A stretch of DNA of 50,375 nucleotides from Acanthaster planci. Its lineage: Eukaryota; Echinodermata; Asteroidea; Valvatida; Acanthasteridae. The notes under the pieces were generated by a model, which was not told the origin of the DNA, ran no database searches, and was given only the letters and a program-made list of their open reading frames with translations. Positions 1-11,784 of this stretch are shown piece by piece; within the stretch, counting starts at the first letter, position 1, and each line of letters starts with the position of its first letter. The translations under genes were made by a program, and so were the position numbers. Location of the stretch: the NCBI RefSeq assembly GCF_001949145.1, contig NW_019091620.1, positions 444,131 to 494,505 on the forward strand. The letters are read 5' to 3'.

Positions 1-172
1 TCTTTTGCCAATAAGTAACATTTCACACGGTCCCAACTTCGAGATCGTGAAATTTCATATACAAAGCCTGATAGGCTGGATAGACTGTCATAAATTTCTT
101 ACTAGGCCTATGTAGGCTTAAAGTTAAGAATTATAAAGTACAACTTGAGAAACTTTCTGAAACTAAAAAAAA

Positions 173-780
173 GTGCGACTCACATTTCCTTTTGTTCCCT
201 CTTCCAAACTTGACGTTGATCTCTGCTGCATACACCTCAACTATTATTCTTTCCAAATTTATCCATTCAAGTGCACGGATCAGTTTTTCTTCGAAATCTG
301 ACGATTGAAGCACAAAAACCTCAACCGGTTTTTTTAAAACTCCATTTGAAAGTACACGCAACGAGTTCGCAACGCTCGTTGTTTACAGTCCTGAAAATAC
401 GCACACGCGGGACGCGTTTTGGAAGCAATGTCCTATCCCGTCTATATAACGGAGATCAATTGTTACACTACACCAAATACACACCCATAGAAAGCAGTGC
501 AAAATCAGACCTAAATAGCGCTGCCTGATGACTCTTGGAAAGAGGTTGGCCTCCGTTTTTTCGCTGGAAATTCAAGATCATGGCCAGGGGATCACTTTTC
601 GTTTCAATTTCATGGGGTTAGCCGCAAAAAATTTGTGTTATTCACCTTTCCCCAAAGATACACTCAAAAAAGCAGTAAAACTATGCGCGCAGCTCTGAAT
701 GTTGCCGCAATCTTCTATTCAAAATAGGCCCGCATTTTGGGGCTTTTTGTGAAAGAAATACCCCGATGTGCTGACCGCAG
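173..780 (+). repeat. Dispersed repeat family R1, copy 1 (longest)
   Basis: The segment is found again in two pieces: its left half inverted at 7513-7820, and its right half in the same orientation at 8893-9190. Shared landmarks include TTTTTCTTCGAAATCTGACGA, CACACGCGGGACGCGTTTTGG, GGAGATCAAT and TGTGAAAGAAATACCCCGA (approximate shared words). No terminal inverted repeats or target duplication are evident. The minus strand of the left half is open for 76 codons, and VEV-x-VLQSSDFEEKLI is preserved in copy 2, so an old transposon-encoded protein is possible. Confidence 0.7.
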
Positions 781-795
781 AGTGCACTCTCGAGT

Positions 796-3430
796 TGTGA
801 CTGTTAAATCGCTACAGCGCCCTCCAGAAGTGCTGGGGTTTTTAGCGCGAAGATCCCACTAATGAAACATGTCAGAATTTATCTCAATAATCTTCTGGGT
901 TTTTTTTATGCTTGACAGTATTCGTTCCGAATCTTGGTTCTTCTGATATAAATCACCTGTGAGTTTTGTTCTTGATCCAAGTCTTATTGTTATTGTAAGA
1001 GACCCTAATCTCAATATCTTTGTCGTTTTTTGTATGTTCTAAGTCATGTCTTAGGGCCGGGGCTGCCATCTTCTTGTTGCTGGGTAGCGTATCTTCGCAA
1101 AGACTTATACATGTATACACCATGTGCGATGCTTGTTTTCATATTTAGTTTGCTCGTCTATATACCCATCGTCGATGTTACTTAGTTGTCTGCGCTAAGG
1201 AGAGGTGACATAGAATATACTCCGCAGCTCTTAAGTATTTGTAACTGTTTTTTTGTTTTGTTTTGTTTTGTTTTTTGTTTTTTTTAGTTTGTTTAATCCT
1301 GTTGTTTGCTTAAGGGGTCTGTTGATCGTTTGCCTCCCAGGTTGCACCACATTTTGATCTTCACTAAATAAGGCTATTGTTGGCGGCTTAGCTCTGCATT
1401 CTCAGAGACTACAGTTCTGTAAGTTTTTTCCGTCCAACGATGTTACACATGTATTTCAGTTGATTTAGCCCGCATACTGTGAGCCACTTTTCGAGACCTT
1501 GTTTGCTTATTCTGTATAGATAATGTTTAAGTTGAAATATTTTGTATTCTCCTACACTACATGTACACTGGTTGTGTGTATACACGTTCATGGTCCTATT
1601 TTTTTCAATTAATTCATTCCTGGTCCATTTCTGTCACGGTTTTAAACACTGGTAGTCGAATTGTTCTTTTGCTGGATCCCTTCGTATGTTAAATTACATA
1701 AGCCAATTTGTTTCCTGCATTGCTTATCAGTGTCACATTTGACCTTTGTGCCACACTGGTTCGGCGGATGTTGATTATATGCACATGGTTTTTTATCCTG
1801 TTAATTTACAGTTTACCATCTGCGGGATTATCATCAAATATAAAATTTCAAGATCCGAAAGTGGTGTCTCGTGTGCTGGTTGTCTAACTGGATAGGAAGT
1901 TCCCTTTACTCGCCGAGGCCAGATTACCAGAACTGGAAACTATCAGTCCCAAATTGGGATTGATAGAAATGTTTCTATGATCCCTCCTAATTATGGCATA
2001 CCTTATTGTAAAAGCCCTCTAGGATTATAAAATATTGATGAGCTCGCGCGCAGAAATCCAACGATTTAGTGGTATGCACCCCTTAAGTGCTGTATGTTCA
2101 TGGCGCTCATTACCAAAGTGCGCGCGCAAGATTTGCACTTAACAACGCAAAGCAACAGGCTACGTCTGATTTTGCGCGCTCTGATTGCAAAATGAGGCGT
2201 CGTTTTTGTTAATGGATTTTCAGGAAAAGAAGCATAAATAATGAAATTTTTCATGACAAATCCAAATCAAATTAATCGTTTTATTTTTCAGTTGCATTGA
2301 TTTTGTGCCCAGCCTCAAAAAGAGTAATGAAAAATGTGGTTTGAATAACCCAAAAATTATTTTGTTTTTCTCTCGAAAAAATGAGTGTTGCCAATCTTAA
2401 TCACTATCTATTAAAAATGAGTTTTTCTGGTTTTATGATTAGATTCATATGCACTAGAAGACTGTCTTATTCGATTGCACTCAAAAACTGGGATTCCGCC
2501 TGATGAAGATTTTTCTAAAAGAAGTGTGAATTTGAACCAAATTTTCGCCCCAAATCATGTGAATCCAGCCATTTTGTAATGAAAAAAGACATCACTTATC
2601 TCAGTAAAAAAAATATGTCCTGATAAAACTCAATCCTTAGAGTTAGGAATTATTGCTTTGTCAAACTCTGACAAAAAAGAGGATACCCTTGCATCATACT
2701 CTTGTAATGGCAGACTTTCGGGTAACATTCTTGTGGCGGCGAGCGCAGTAGTGTATGCGTGTTTACATGTGACTTCGACGTCTCGATACCGCACTGGTCA
2801 GTGTCCACAACAGCGGAAGTAATGAACAGGAAATTTCACTAATTTAACGATTCTACCTTTTGAACCAAATCGATGCAACCTAACAGAAAATCATCATCCT
2901 TGTGTTGGATATACCATTTCAGTCATAAACAATGAATACAAAATGGCTTTGAATTTTCGTGCACTGTTGGATCGATAACGATTTTGGGTTGACTCAAAAT
3001 TACCTGATTATTAAAAATCTTATCTGGCGGATTTAGAATAAATAGTGAATCTTTAATTTTGTGTTAGATTTTTATCTCAGAAAACTTATTTTCTATTAAA
3101 AATTAATTGATGAAGTTAGTGCAAAATTTTGCAATTTCGTTTTTTTTTGTTGTTAGAACGGGTCCGTAAATTCACTTGTTTATACTGTTTTGAGATTTAC
3201 CGTTACTTAAACACCTTTCTAATGGAGGAAAATTGTGTGTTGTTCGTGGTGTCGTGTTTGGACGACATTTATTTTTGCTTCTACACTTTGGTATTTTACG
3301 AGGTTACTCGTTGAAAACTCTCGCGCTCCTACGTCGTCTGCTTGCACGAAAAATCATTGTTGTCGGCTAGAAAATGAAGTGCGCATGCGCGCTTGTAATG
3401 AGCATTGTTTCTATATAATGAACATACGTG
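796..3430. other. No gene recognised
   Basis: AT-rich intergenic DNA. The only regular structure I see is a TTTTG pentamer tract at 1245-1290. Short open frames here are isolated and lack recognisable motifs or convincing splice sites. Confidence 0.5.
1245..1290 (+). repeat. TTTTG microsatellite
   Basis: A run of TTTTG units with longer T interruptions, ending TTTTTTAGTTTG. Confidence 0.85.
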
Positions 3431-4154
3431 TTCTGGGAGCCTGAGCCTTACATGGTTGTTGAACGACCATGCAAGAGCCAACCTGTCTACATTGTATAGA
3501 ACTCGGTGGGTCGGCGGAAAGTGAGTGACCTGAAACACTGCCCGTGGGATATTCCTCAACCAAATATGGGTACCATGCCTGAAGAGGCAACACATGTCAG
3601 CGAGGCCACGTCAATGGACATCTCTACCCCAGACAGCGCTGACAGTGACTGGGGTAAGTTGCTTACTCTTAACCCCATGAGAACCGAAACCTTGACCAAG
3701 ATGACCCGACTAAAACAGCCCTTGATGAGAATGTCAACTTACCTGTGGTAGCCCTTAGCCTTCAGAACAAAACTGACAACATGACTTACACAGACTATAG
3801 GCACACCGTCCTTTCTTCAGGACCTGGAGCGCCGGACTGTGAAGCAGTGCAGCACCCTACTATATCAATGATCCTGGCCAGTTTACTCCAGGGGAGCAGG
3901 AAGAAGTGGCCCCCACTTGTCATGTTGCCCCTGCTTCTACCTCTGATGTTGCTGGTGATGACCTATCTAAGCCTGGCAACACGGAGAGGTCATCAGCTAC
4001 TGATGTTGAGCCCTTTGACCCGTGCCATATGGTTGAGACTCATCCTAAGGTCGCCAGGCCTTCGACCCTTGTTAGACGATCCAAGCACACAATCAAGGGA
4101 AAAGGAAATCCACCAGACAGGTGCCAATTCTCTCGTGTTATTAGACTATACTGA
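3431..4154 (+). mobile_element. Decayed Ty3/gypsy-type retrotransposon, integrase C-terminal region
   Basis: The frame starting at 3431 reads PEPYMVVERP, PVYIV and RRKVSDLKHCPWDIP. This resembles the integrase C-terminal module of Ty3/gypsy elements (a PY-x-V box, PVY-x-V, then a basic RTLH-like step before LLP). It is broken by an in-frame TAG at 3497-3499 and ends at 3751. The continuation is in another frame from about 3867, running to TLVRRSKHTIKG and NPPDRC, the basic/proline end usual for these polyproteins. Nothing upstream of 3430 looks like reverse transcriptase, RNase H or the integrase core, so only the 3' end of pol survives. It cannot encode a functional product. Confidence 0.65.
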
Positions 4155-4259
4155 TCCGAGTCAAAAAGGGTTGCCCCAGAAAAAGAATATGAGAGTGCAG
4201 AAGACTCTGACAACTAATCCTCATGAGAGGATTTGCTCAATGCTGAAGTCTTAGTGGAA

Positions 4260-5310
4260 GAGATGAGCACCGTTTATTTTTGACAAGTAGTGTGGATTTA
4301 GTGGTTGTCAAGTTGTGTATTTGACCTGTTGAAAAAATGACCTTTACACTGTTATTGTAGTGTATAGGTGACATACATGTATTCTGAAGTCAGTAAATAG
4401 AGTATTTCAACGAAACTTGGTGTATAGGATAAGAAGTTTCTTTCAATTTCCCGTAAGTGACGATGTTCGACGGAGACCCTCTTGCGTTCACATTGCGGAA
4501 ACAGTATATTCGGTCGGTCACCTTTAATCTCTTTACTTTCATCCCAGTTTCAGTCATGGGGGCTCCCAACGGTTGTTTAATTGATATTTTTGTGTGTACA
4601 AATTGAAGCGCAAGTGGGCATAAGGTGCATTTTTTTTGGTCATAGAATTCATTCTCTAGGTCATTGTGCATTTTGTTGATTTGTTCACAGAACACGTACA
4701 CATAGGAACACAATTATCAGAATTTCAAATGAATTAGATTTAACCTCCGGAGCAATTATTGTCACATCTCAGCCCATTTTATTTTTTCAAAATGACAACT
4801 ATTATTTTTCTTTCATGTAGAGTTTTATTGAGNTTCCCTTGCTACATTAGGTGAATGATTCACGCTCTCTCATTGAATTAATTCTTTACCATAACAATAT
4901 AATTGGAAGTTCTGGGTAATTGTTATAAAATTAGGTGTTCATAAAGGGATTTACGGTGAAATTTGGAATGCACTATCACACCTTGACAACTCGTCCTCAT
5001 TAATGAACTGCTCTTACAACTTAATGTATTTTTATTCATGTAAAACAGGGTCTCCGACGGTAATGATTTTGCATTTTATTGAATTCATTTTTTCCTTTTC
5101 TTTCATTTTGTAATTGTGTAATCGATTCCCCATTGTGCTGTCTCCCTTGCCGCCGGCCTCCACACCGCTTGCTCTATACAGAAATAAAGGAATGACTCGA
5201 ATCCAGGTGTCTGTGTTTTTTTTCGCGATAACGCCTTCACCCTCCACCAGCCTCTCCACACTACCAAAGGAGCCTCCGCTGCTAGGAAATCGTGGTCTCT
5301 CTTAGTCCAG
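4260..5310 (+). mobile_element. Possible 3' LTR of the gypsy fragment
   Basis: This stretch follows the pol remnant directly. It starts after a purine-rich stretch (AGTGGAAGAGA) and has an AATAAAGGAATGACTCG polyadenylation-like signal at 5183. That signal is followed by a pyrimidine-rich segment like an LTR R/U5 end. No second copy is present in the window to define the borders, so both ends are approximate. Confidence 0.3.
4833..4833. other. Single undetermined base (N)
   Basis: One N in otherwise resolved sequence. Confidence 1.
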
Positions 5311-5445
5311 CTCAGCACCCATATAGTATAAGATAAATCAAAGCAGGCCTGCTTTGCCTAGATTGTTTGTTATCCATAACCGTAAACATGGAGATTATCA
5401 ACAAAAATGTTTCTTCAATAACATCCGCACAAACTTGGTATACGT

Positions 5446-5690
5446 TATGGTGTTCTGTAACCACCAAAATTGCGTCGCGTCGTCCTGTCGCCCCGACACT
5501 ACGACGTGACGCTACGACGGTTCCGTCGCGTCATGGCGTCGCGTCGTGGCGTCGCCTCCTTTCTCAATACTTTTATGCCGTGTATAATGCGTTGCGTCGT
5601 GCTGTCCTACGTCGCATCATTCCGCGTCCCCTGTCGTATGGTTTTATACAGTGTGGGTTTGCACGTCGCGTCGTGCCGTAGTGAGGCTAT
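5446..5690 (+). repeat. CpG-rich GTCGC-core element, copy 1
   Basis: Begins TATGGTGTTCTGTAACCACC followed by AAAATTGCGTCGCGTCG, then a mosaic of GTCGC, GTCGTG and GCGTC units, ending after a TATGGTTTTATACAGTGTGGG block. It aligns end to end with 7022-7410, except for an extra stretch in that copy. GC and CpG content are far above the flanks. The long open frames across it (RRVVAS-type peptides) are translations of the repeat. Confidence 0.8.
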
Positions 5691-5700
5691 TGCGTCCTGA

Positions 5701-7010
5701 TATCTTGCTTTAATTGTTCTGTTTTATTTACTCACGTGAAAGTATGACATTTGGTCGCACTGAAAATAATTATAGCATATTTATTATTTTTGAAATTTTT
5801 GAAATTATGACAGGTATACACAAAATACTGCCATGTAGATTCGGTGATTGCTAATTTCATTTGAGGAAACATTTTTGGATAATCTTAATGCTTATGGTTA
5901 TGGATGAAGATTCATAACAAAACTCTTGAACGAACTCAAGTTAAAAAGCTTGTAGTTTACATTAAAATCAATTGATGACGCATTTTCTTTAACTTGTTTT
6001 GTTTGTGTGTGTCGGTTCAGTTCGGTTCGGTAGGGTGAGGTGCGATTTAAATATGATATGCATGTACTTATGTATGGATTTTATTGTATTTTTATCTGTA
6101 CCTTAACTGTTAACTAATGTAAATTTCCTCGTAATTTGGCTCATATAGGCCACCATGTGTGAGCAAAATAATAACACATGATCTTCCGCGAATTATCTCA
6201 CTAGTGATTAAGAAGGGGAAAAACACGAAACTGGTAAGGGTTTCAACTGCTTTTTCCGGAGTAAAAAGACTTTAGAACTTGGTCTCCATGCACTTGCCTG
6301 CATAAGTAAACATATTTTGATAAATGAAGTAACAATACGTATCACGAGGGTTAAAATTTAAGGCTAATTGGTAATATTGGTGCAAACTGGTTTAAGTCTA
6401 GTAGTATGATACATCGTGTCAGATCTCAAAAGGGCGAGAATGTCTCAATCATCTTCTAAATAATTTCCTTACCCAGCACTACCTTCCGCTCACAGAGATG
6501 ATACCTTGTGCGAATGCCTCGCTGGTAGTTAGGCACCGTGAGAGTAACACGACATTAAATGGCCGTATACCTTGCATAAGCTGGTTTGGCAGCGATGGTA
6601 AGGGGAGGATATCGTATTTTTACAACACGTCGTTTACATTGCGAAGAAGCACATTTCAACATCAACATTAAGAAGAAGGTCCAATAATAACATTGCAAAG
6701 ATGAATGATTTAAATTGAGAAGATGAAAGAGGGAACAGTGTTATTAATAAGTATTATTCATGGTCGATACTGAAGCAATCATTGAATGACATCATTAACA
6801 ACATTGAACATTCACATTATGAAGGATTAACATATCGACATTGCAAAATTAAACAACGTTCATGGTACTAATTGCAAAGTTTGACTGTGCAGATTGCTAA
6901 GTCACATTATTGATATTAAAAAGATTCACTTAAAAATTCTTTCCATAATGCAGGGCCACCGTACACATCAGCGGTGTGTACACAATGCATCGGACATGTA
7001 CCATGACGTT
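5701..7010. other. No gene recognised
   Basis: AT-rich DNA between two GTCGC elements, with no exon, TIR or repeat that I can support. Confidence 0.5.
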
Positions 7011-7021
7011 CAGCACAATAT

Positions 7022-7410
7022 TATGGTGTTCTACAGCCGCCAAAATTGCGTCGCGTCGTCCCGTCGCCCCGAAATCACGACACAACGCTACGACAGTTCT
7101 GTCGTGTCATCCCGTCGCGTCGTTGCGTCGCCTTTTTTCTCATTACTTTCGTGCTGTTTAATACATTGTAACGTGCCGTCTTGCCGTCGCGTTGTGCCGT
7201 CGTGGCGTCGCGTCGTGCCGTCGCGTGGTGTTGTTTCTTGATGATGTCGCGTTGTGCCGCCGTCCCGTCTTGCCGTCGTATCGTGCCGTCGTGATGTTGC
7301 GTCGTGCCGTCGTAGCGTCACATCGCCTGTCACTGTATGGTTTTTATGCAGTGTGGGTAAGGCCGTCGCGTGCTGTCACGTCGTGTCGTCCTCCGTCGTA
7401 TCTATCGTGC
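7022..7410 (+). repeat. CpG-rich GTCGC-core element, copy 2 (core expanded)
   Basis: The same start (TATGGTGTTCTACAGCCGCC), AAAATTGCGTCGCGTCG word and terminal TATGGTTTTTATGCAGTGTGGG block as the element at 5446. It holds about 140 bp of additional GTCGTGCCGTCG-like units near 7190-7320. That difference shows the core expands or contracts while the flanks stay constant. Confidence 0.8.
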
Positions 7411-7512
7411 CTAACTGTTTATAAAATGGCTGGTGATTACGAAGGCCAATAGAGGGCGTATGTCACAAGTCCTGGAAAAAAATAATGTGCTTGCATAGGG
7501 TTACACCATTGA

Positions 7513-7820
7513 TCTCCATTATATAGACTAGATAGGACATCATGTCCAAAACGCGTCCCGCGTGTGCATTTTTCAGGAGGGTAAATCACTAGCGTTGCGA
7601 ATTTTGTTGCGTGCCCTTTCATACGGAGATTCAAAACTGCTGGTTGAGGTTATTGTACTTCAATCGTCAGATTTCGAAGAAAAACTGATCTCTGCCCCCG
7701 GAATGGGTACATTTGGAAAGAATAATGGTTGAGGTGTGCACAGCAGAGAATTGCTAGAGATCGATGATAAAATCAAGTTTGGAAGAAGGAGCAGCATTTG
7801 ACATGTGAGTCGCACATTCA
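7513..7820 (-). repeat. Dispersed repeat R1, copy 2 (left half, inverted)
   Basis: The reverse complement matches copy 1 from about 173 to 460 at roughly 80% by eye. Matches run through GTGCGACTCACAT, ATTATTCTTTCCAAAT, GAAATCTGACGATTGAAG, ACACGCGGGACGCGTTTTGG and GGAGATCAAT. Similarity stops abruptly after GGAGATCAATGG. Confidence 0.7.
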
Positions 7821-8892
7821 GAAGGTTTCTGCACGCCTTGTGCCATAATGCTTGGGACCGTCTGAAATATTTTTATCGGCAAAAGTGGTTTTAAAAACTG
7901 AATGATTGATTTGTCGTTTATTTTCCCCAAGTTTCACTGGAAAAATCTCGAAGAAAGCCATGATTTGTGTATGTGAGATCTGCAGACGCACTGAACCAAA
8001 ATCGTGTGACAGACGATGTGATAAGATAGACGGAATATCCATCTTCAGGGCAGAGATGAAACTAGAGTGAGAGAAAGAGAGCTGACATTTTCGTCGAGTG
8101 AAGTAACAAACAAGGAAATTCAATCAACCCAATGAAAGAAACTTTGTCTAAATTATAAAATTGTTCTTTCTCTGTTAACACTGATCTTTTTCTTTTCAGA
8201 AAGTCGTTGTTAAAGGTAAATCTTTAGTCAAGTTGGGAACTAATTTTTTAAAATTTGATTTATGTCTGTGATAAAAGTGGCACAGATTTAATTAGTTTGG
8301 CTCGCAGTCAAAGTTCTGCTCATTTTGAGTTCACAGAAAAGATTCTCACACTTATGAAGTTTTTTATAAATTTATTCAATATGTGAATGAATTTCAGTAC
8401 AGTGTTTCCCGTGATTCTTTAAAATTAGAATCAAGGCTTTTTTCATTTACTTGATGGGGGTTTTGAGTGTTGACTCATTGACACCAGACGGAAAAACACG
8501 TAGACAGCTTGGATATTATAATGTAAAACCTCTTTTGGGTCTTGGTGGAATTTCAATGTTTTCACACTCAACAAATCACGATCAAATGCAAACCAACCCA
8601 AAGTGACAACATTACCTGAGCAAGACTGTAGACAAGAGGTGTGAACAATGAAGAAAAAACAAAAACAAACACAACAAACAGAAAAAAACATGTTAATTAT
8701 TATCAGTTTTGAGTGGGTTAATAAGAAAATGGTCTGTTAATTCGAGAAATGATATTCTTGCATTACAATTTTTTTCTCCATAATGAATTTTGACTAAATG
8801 CGCACCATACGGCATCACAGGCTGAAACGCAGCCCGCCGCCATAGTACGGCCGCACATTTTGTACACACACAATGGGCGATGACCTATTCAG

Positions 8893-9190
8893 TCTTTATT
8901 ATGGAGATCAATGGTTGTGCTACACCAAATACGCGTGCATCCATAGAAAACAGTGCCAAATCAGACCGAAATAGCGCCGCATTTTTTTCACTGGGAATTC
9001 AAGACTGTGGCCAGACGATCGTTTCAATTTTATGGGGGTTAGCCACATGATTTTTTTTTATTCACCTTTCCCCCAAGATACCCCACAAAGAGTAGTAAAA
9101 CTATGCACTCAGCTCTGAATGTAGCCGTCTGCCTCTATCCAAAATAGGCCGGCAATTTGGGTTTTTTGTGAAAGAAATACCCCGAAGTGG
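8893..9190 (+). repeat. Dispersed repeat R1, copy 3 (right half)
   Basis: Matches copy 1 from about 450 to 775, sharing ATGGAGATCAATGG, CAGTGCCAAATCAGACC, AATAGCGCCGC, GGGGTTAGCC, TTATTCACCTTTCCCC and TGTGAAAGAAATACCCCGA. Copies 2 and 3 both start from the same central GGAGATCAATGG word and run away from each other, 1.4 kb apart. Confidence 0.7.
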
Positions 9191-9399
9191 AAAGGATCTT
9201 CGACTCATGTGGTGCAAACCTAGCCTTGAGTAAGCTAGTGATCTAAATCCTGTCGTGCTTCGACAGGAGCATACAGGACCTCCTCTAACCACTCACCAAC
9301 TGATAAATCACCAGATTTACGCGGGGAAATATAAAATTTCGTGAGGTGGTTAGTTGGACCCGGCTGAATTCCTACTTTCCGAAACACATTGGCAAGTGC

Positions 9400-10100
9400 C
9401 TATGCCTTTGCCTCAGCCATGACTCCTGCGCCAACTGCCCCTTCCATAATCACAAAATTGAGTAATGTCACGGTTTTATTAAGGAGTTTATGTCAACTCC
9501 TGATCACCAACACGAGTACGTCTGGGCCAAAATCAGAAAAGTATATAACTTCAAAAAATCTTTCGACAAATACAAAATAATCAGCGTAGATTCACAGGAC
9601 ACCGATCTGACTTAAACTACATCCAAATAAATGATTTCACTGAGTGAAACTAAAAAAATCAAATTCACATCACCAACACCAGCATCTCCAACCGTACTGA
9701 ACTTTTTCTAATTAAATTCTCAGACTCCCCACGAGAGGGTCGAACCGTTGTCAACCGACAACTACGATTTAAAAAAAAATCAAACAGACGGAACAATTCT
9801 AGTTAAGAAAAGTCCCACACGACGTTGATAATACAGTAGCATATTGTTACTACTCTACACCAACAGAACAGAATTCTATGGAAACAAACCCCATTAAATC
9901 TTCTGACCCCCAAAAGGGAAACAAGCCCGTTGCCAAAGCAACCGTAATTTCTATAACCAAAAGAAATTACATCAGACAGAACCATATCCAGTGGGAAAGG
10001 CTCTCAAGATGTTGATCATAAAGCAGCACTTAATCACTAGACCCACTTTACATCAACAATCAGAATTCAATCGAAATCAACAGTACCGAGAATGCTAGAC
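9400..10100. repeat. Degenerate tandem repeat, period about 180 bp
   Basis: GACGTTGATAATACAGTAGC (about 9820) recurs as GATGTTGATCATAAAGCAGC (about 10008). TTCTGACCCCCAAAAGGG (about 9899) recurs as CTCAGACTCCCCACGAGAGG (about 9719), each time followed by CCGTTG and an A-rich block. Three diverged units are visible by eye, and earlier sequence may hold a fourth. The array sits on the internal side of the primer-binding site at 10450. Confidence 0.5.
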
Positions 10101-10449
10101 GAGATTTTAAGCCAGAAGAGCAATTTTGAATTTTATCCAATCCTTTAAAACGCTATTTTCTATACACTTGTCAATACACGTACAATAATTATGCAAGAAA
10201 AATTAACCAGAACAGGCCTACTGCCATGGGACTTGATCCTTGCATGGAGACAAGTTCTTGAGTGGTGATCTCGCCGGTGCTGGGATGTCCAACTACTGAA
10301 CTAGAGATGTGATGTGTGCAGGGAAGTCCTGTGTGGTCTCCGCTCCTGCTGGTAAACTGGACTAGAGTCCACAGTCCGGAGAGGTGATATCCAGGGGTCC
10401 GTCAAACTAAAAGAAGAATATTCGTCAGTTCAAGTTCAACAGTGTCGCG

Positions 10450-10467
10450 ATCCCACTTCTGACACCA
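10450..10467 (-). other. Retrotransposon primer-binding site for tRNA-Leu(CAA)
   Basis: The plus strand here is ATCCCACTTCTGACACCA, which equals the 3' end including CCA of metazoan tRNA-Leu(CAA) as I recall it. The element's strand is therefore minus: reverse transcription would be primed here, with the 5' LTR at higher coordinates and the internal region at lower ones. Eighteen matching bases ending in CCA next to a candidate LTR end are very unlikely by chance. Confidence 0.75.
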
Positions 10468-10471
10468 ATTT

Positions 10472-11059
10472 TGTCGTATTCTCCGGCCGGCTGCCGGATG
10501 GGTTTCTGCGCCGCAAGCGCAAGGTTCTCACTGATACGACCGCGATTAACGGACTCTACAACTGACGAAATCTTTATTGAAGCTCTCCTCAAGAAAATAG
10601 GGTTAACAGACTGATTGGATGGTCTATGGGTAGACGGACCAATCTGATGAGTCGACAAACAGACAGACAGACTGACGGACGGACGGACGGACGGACCCCT
10701 GGATATGCTAACTTGGCTTCTCTCCTACTACTGGCTACATCTGCCTCGACACAATTTAACACAGATGCCACTTGAGCCCATATGGCTACCGTGTAGACTT
10801 GAGTGTCGGGCTGTTGACCAGTGGTCTGCTGGGTGGTGTTGCAGACTCAGTTCTGACCCTGACATAGGCTCTTAAATGCCTGTTACAGTCTCTTGATGGG
10901 CATTTCCATCAAGAATATGATTGGTCACTTGCAAGTTTGACCAAACCTTCCTCAAAGTTTGATTTACATATAAGCTTCCCCATTGGTCAAATCTTTGAAA
11001 GTTCATTGTGTAACTTTGCTAATCAGCAGAATCAGCAGATTTTCTCCCAGGTTCCAACA
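10472..11059 (-). mobile_element. LTR adjoining the tRNA-Leu primer-binding site
   Basis: On the minus strand the candidate LTR begins TGTTGGAACCTGG and ends ATACGACA, four bases before the primer-binding site, so it has the TG...CA termini. It contains AATAAA (10578-10573) and a TTTAAG TATA-like box near 10876. The poly-purine-like microsatellite at 10653-10695 lies inside it. No second LTR is present to the left and no gag-like frame follows, so the element is incomplete. The outer border at 11059 is inferred from the TG/CA rule only. Confidence 0.5.
10653..10695 (+). repeat. GACA/GACG tetranucleotide microsatellite
   Basis: Three to four GACA units turn into five GACG units (ACAGACAGACAGACTGACGG and onward). 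It is within the LTR, so it may be a lineage-specific expansion of one LTR copy. Confidence 0.9.
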
Positions 11060-11784
11060 ACCTGCAACCTCCAGTTTGATGAATCTCCCAAACAATGAAA
11101 ACTGAAATTCTGTTTCTAAAAATACTTGGTCAGGACTGTGGGAAAGTTCCTCTAAAACAATGGACTGGATTAGCAAGTGAGGCGAACATCATGACCCCCA
11201 CCATTGCATACCACAGATAGTTCCATTTGAGTTGCATAAGGTTGGAAAATATCCCGGGAACGAGGGGAGCAGAAAAAGAAATGCAAGATAACCTACTCAA
11301 AATATGCATTTTCCCATTTCCTGACACATACCCAACCAAGGAATACACATAAAGCTTCTTGGTACGCGCCTCTTTTACATCATTTATGGCTGAGCACAAG
11401 ATGTTTACAATTAAAATTATTTACACTGTGACAGAAATCCTTTTAAAGAAAAATGTAACCAACGAGTGCTTCCACATTTGCAAGGCAGAAAGTTCAAGGG
11501 ATACAATTTTATACTTTAATACCCGAGGGGAACATTTGGTCAGCAAGAGTAAAGGAAGTTTGCTATAAGTACAGCCACCCAGGCCAGAAAGGAATGTGAA
11601 GCAGGAGGCAAAGTCATTAGGGATCAGAACTAGGGCTAAGGGATCTTCAACAAAAACTGTCAGTGTTCTAAAACTGCATGAAATTGAAGTAGATTAAAGT
11701 TTCAACAAGATTATAAGGATAATCAAATGGAACCCCAAAAATGAATATTAAATGATTAATACATATATTATACACAATGTCCGC

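Noticed and set aside
5367-5700. Arg/Ser/Val-rich open frames (also at 6894-7452, 44359-44571, 48504-48779, 49796-50234)
   Set aside because: They are translations of GTCGC/GTCGTG repeat units. The same peptide words appear in several frames and on both strands, and the reading frames end where the repeat ends.
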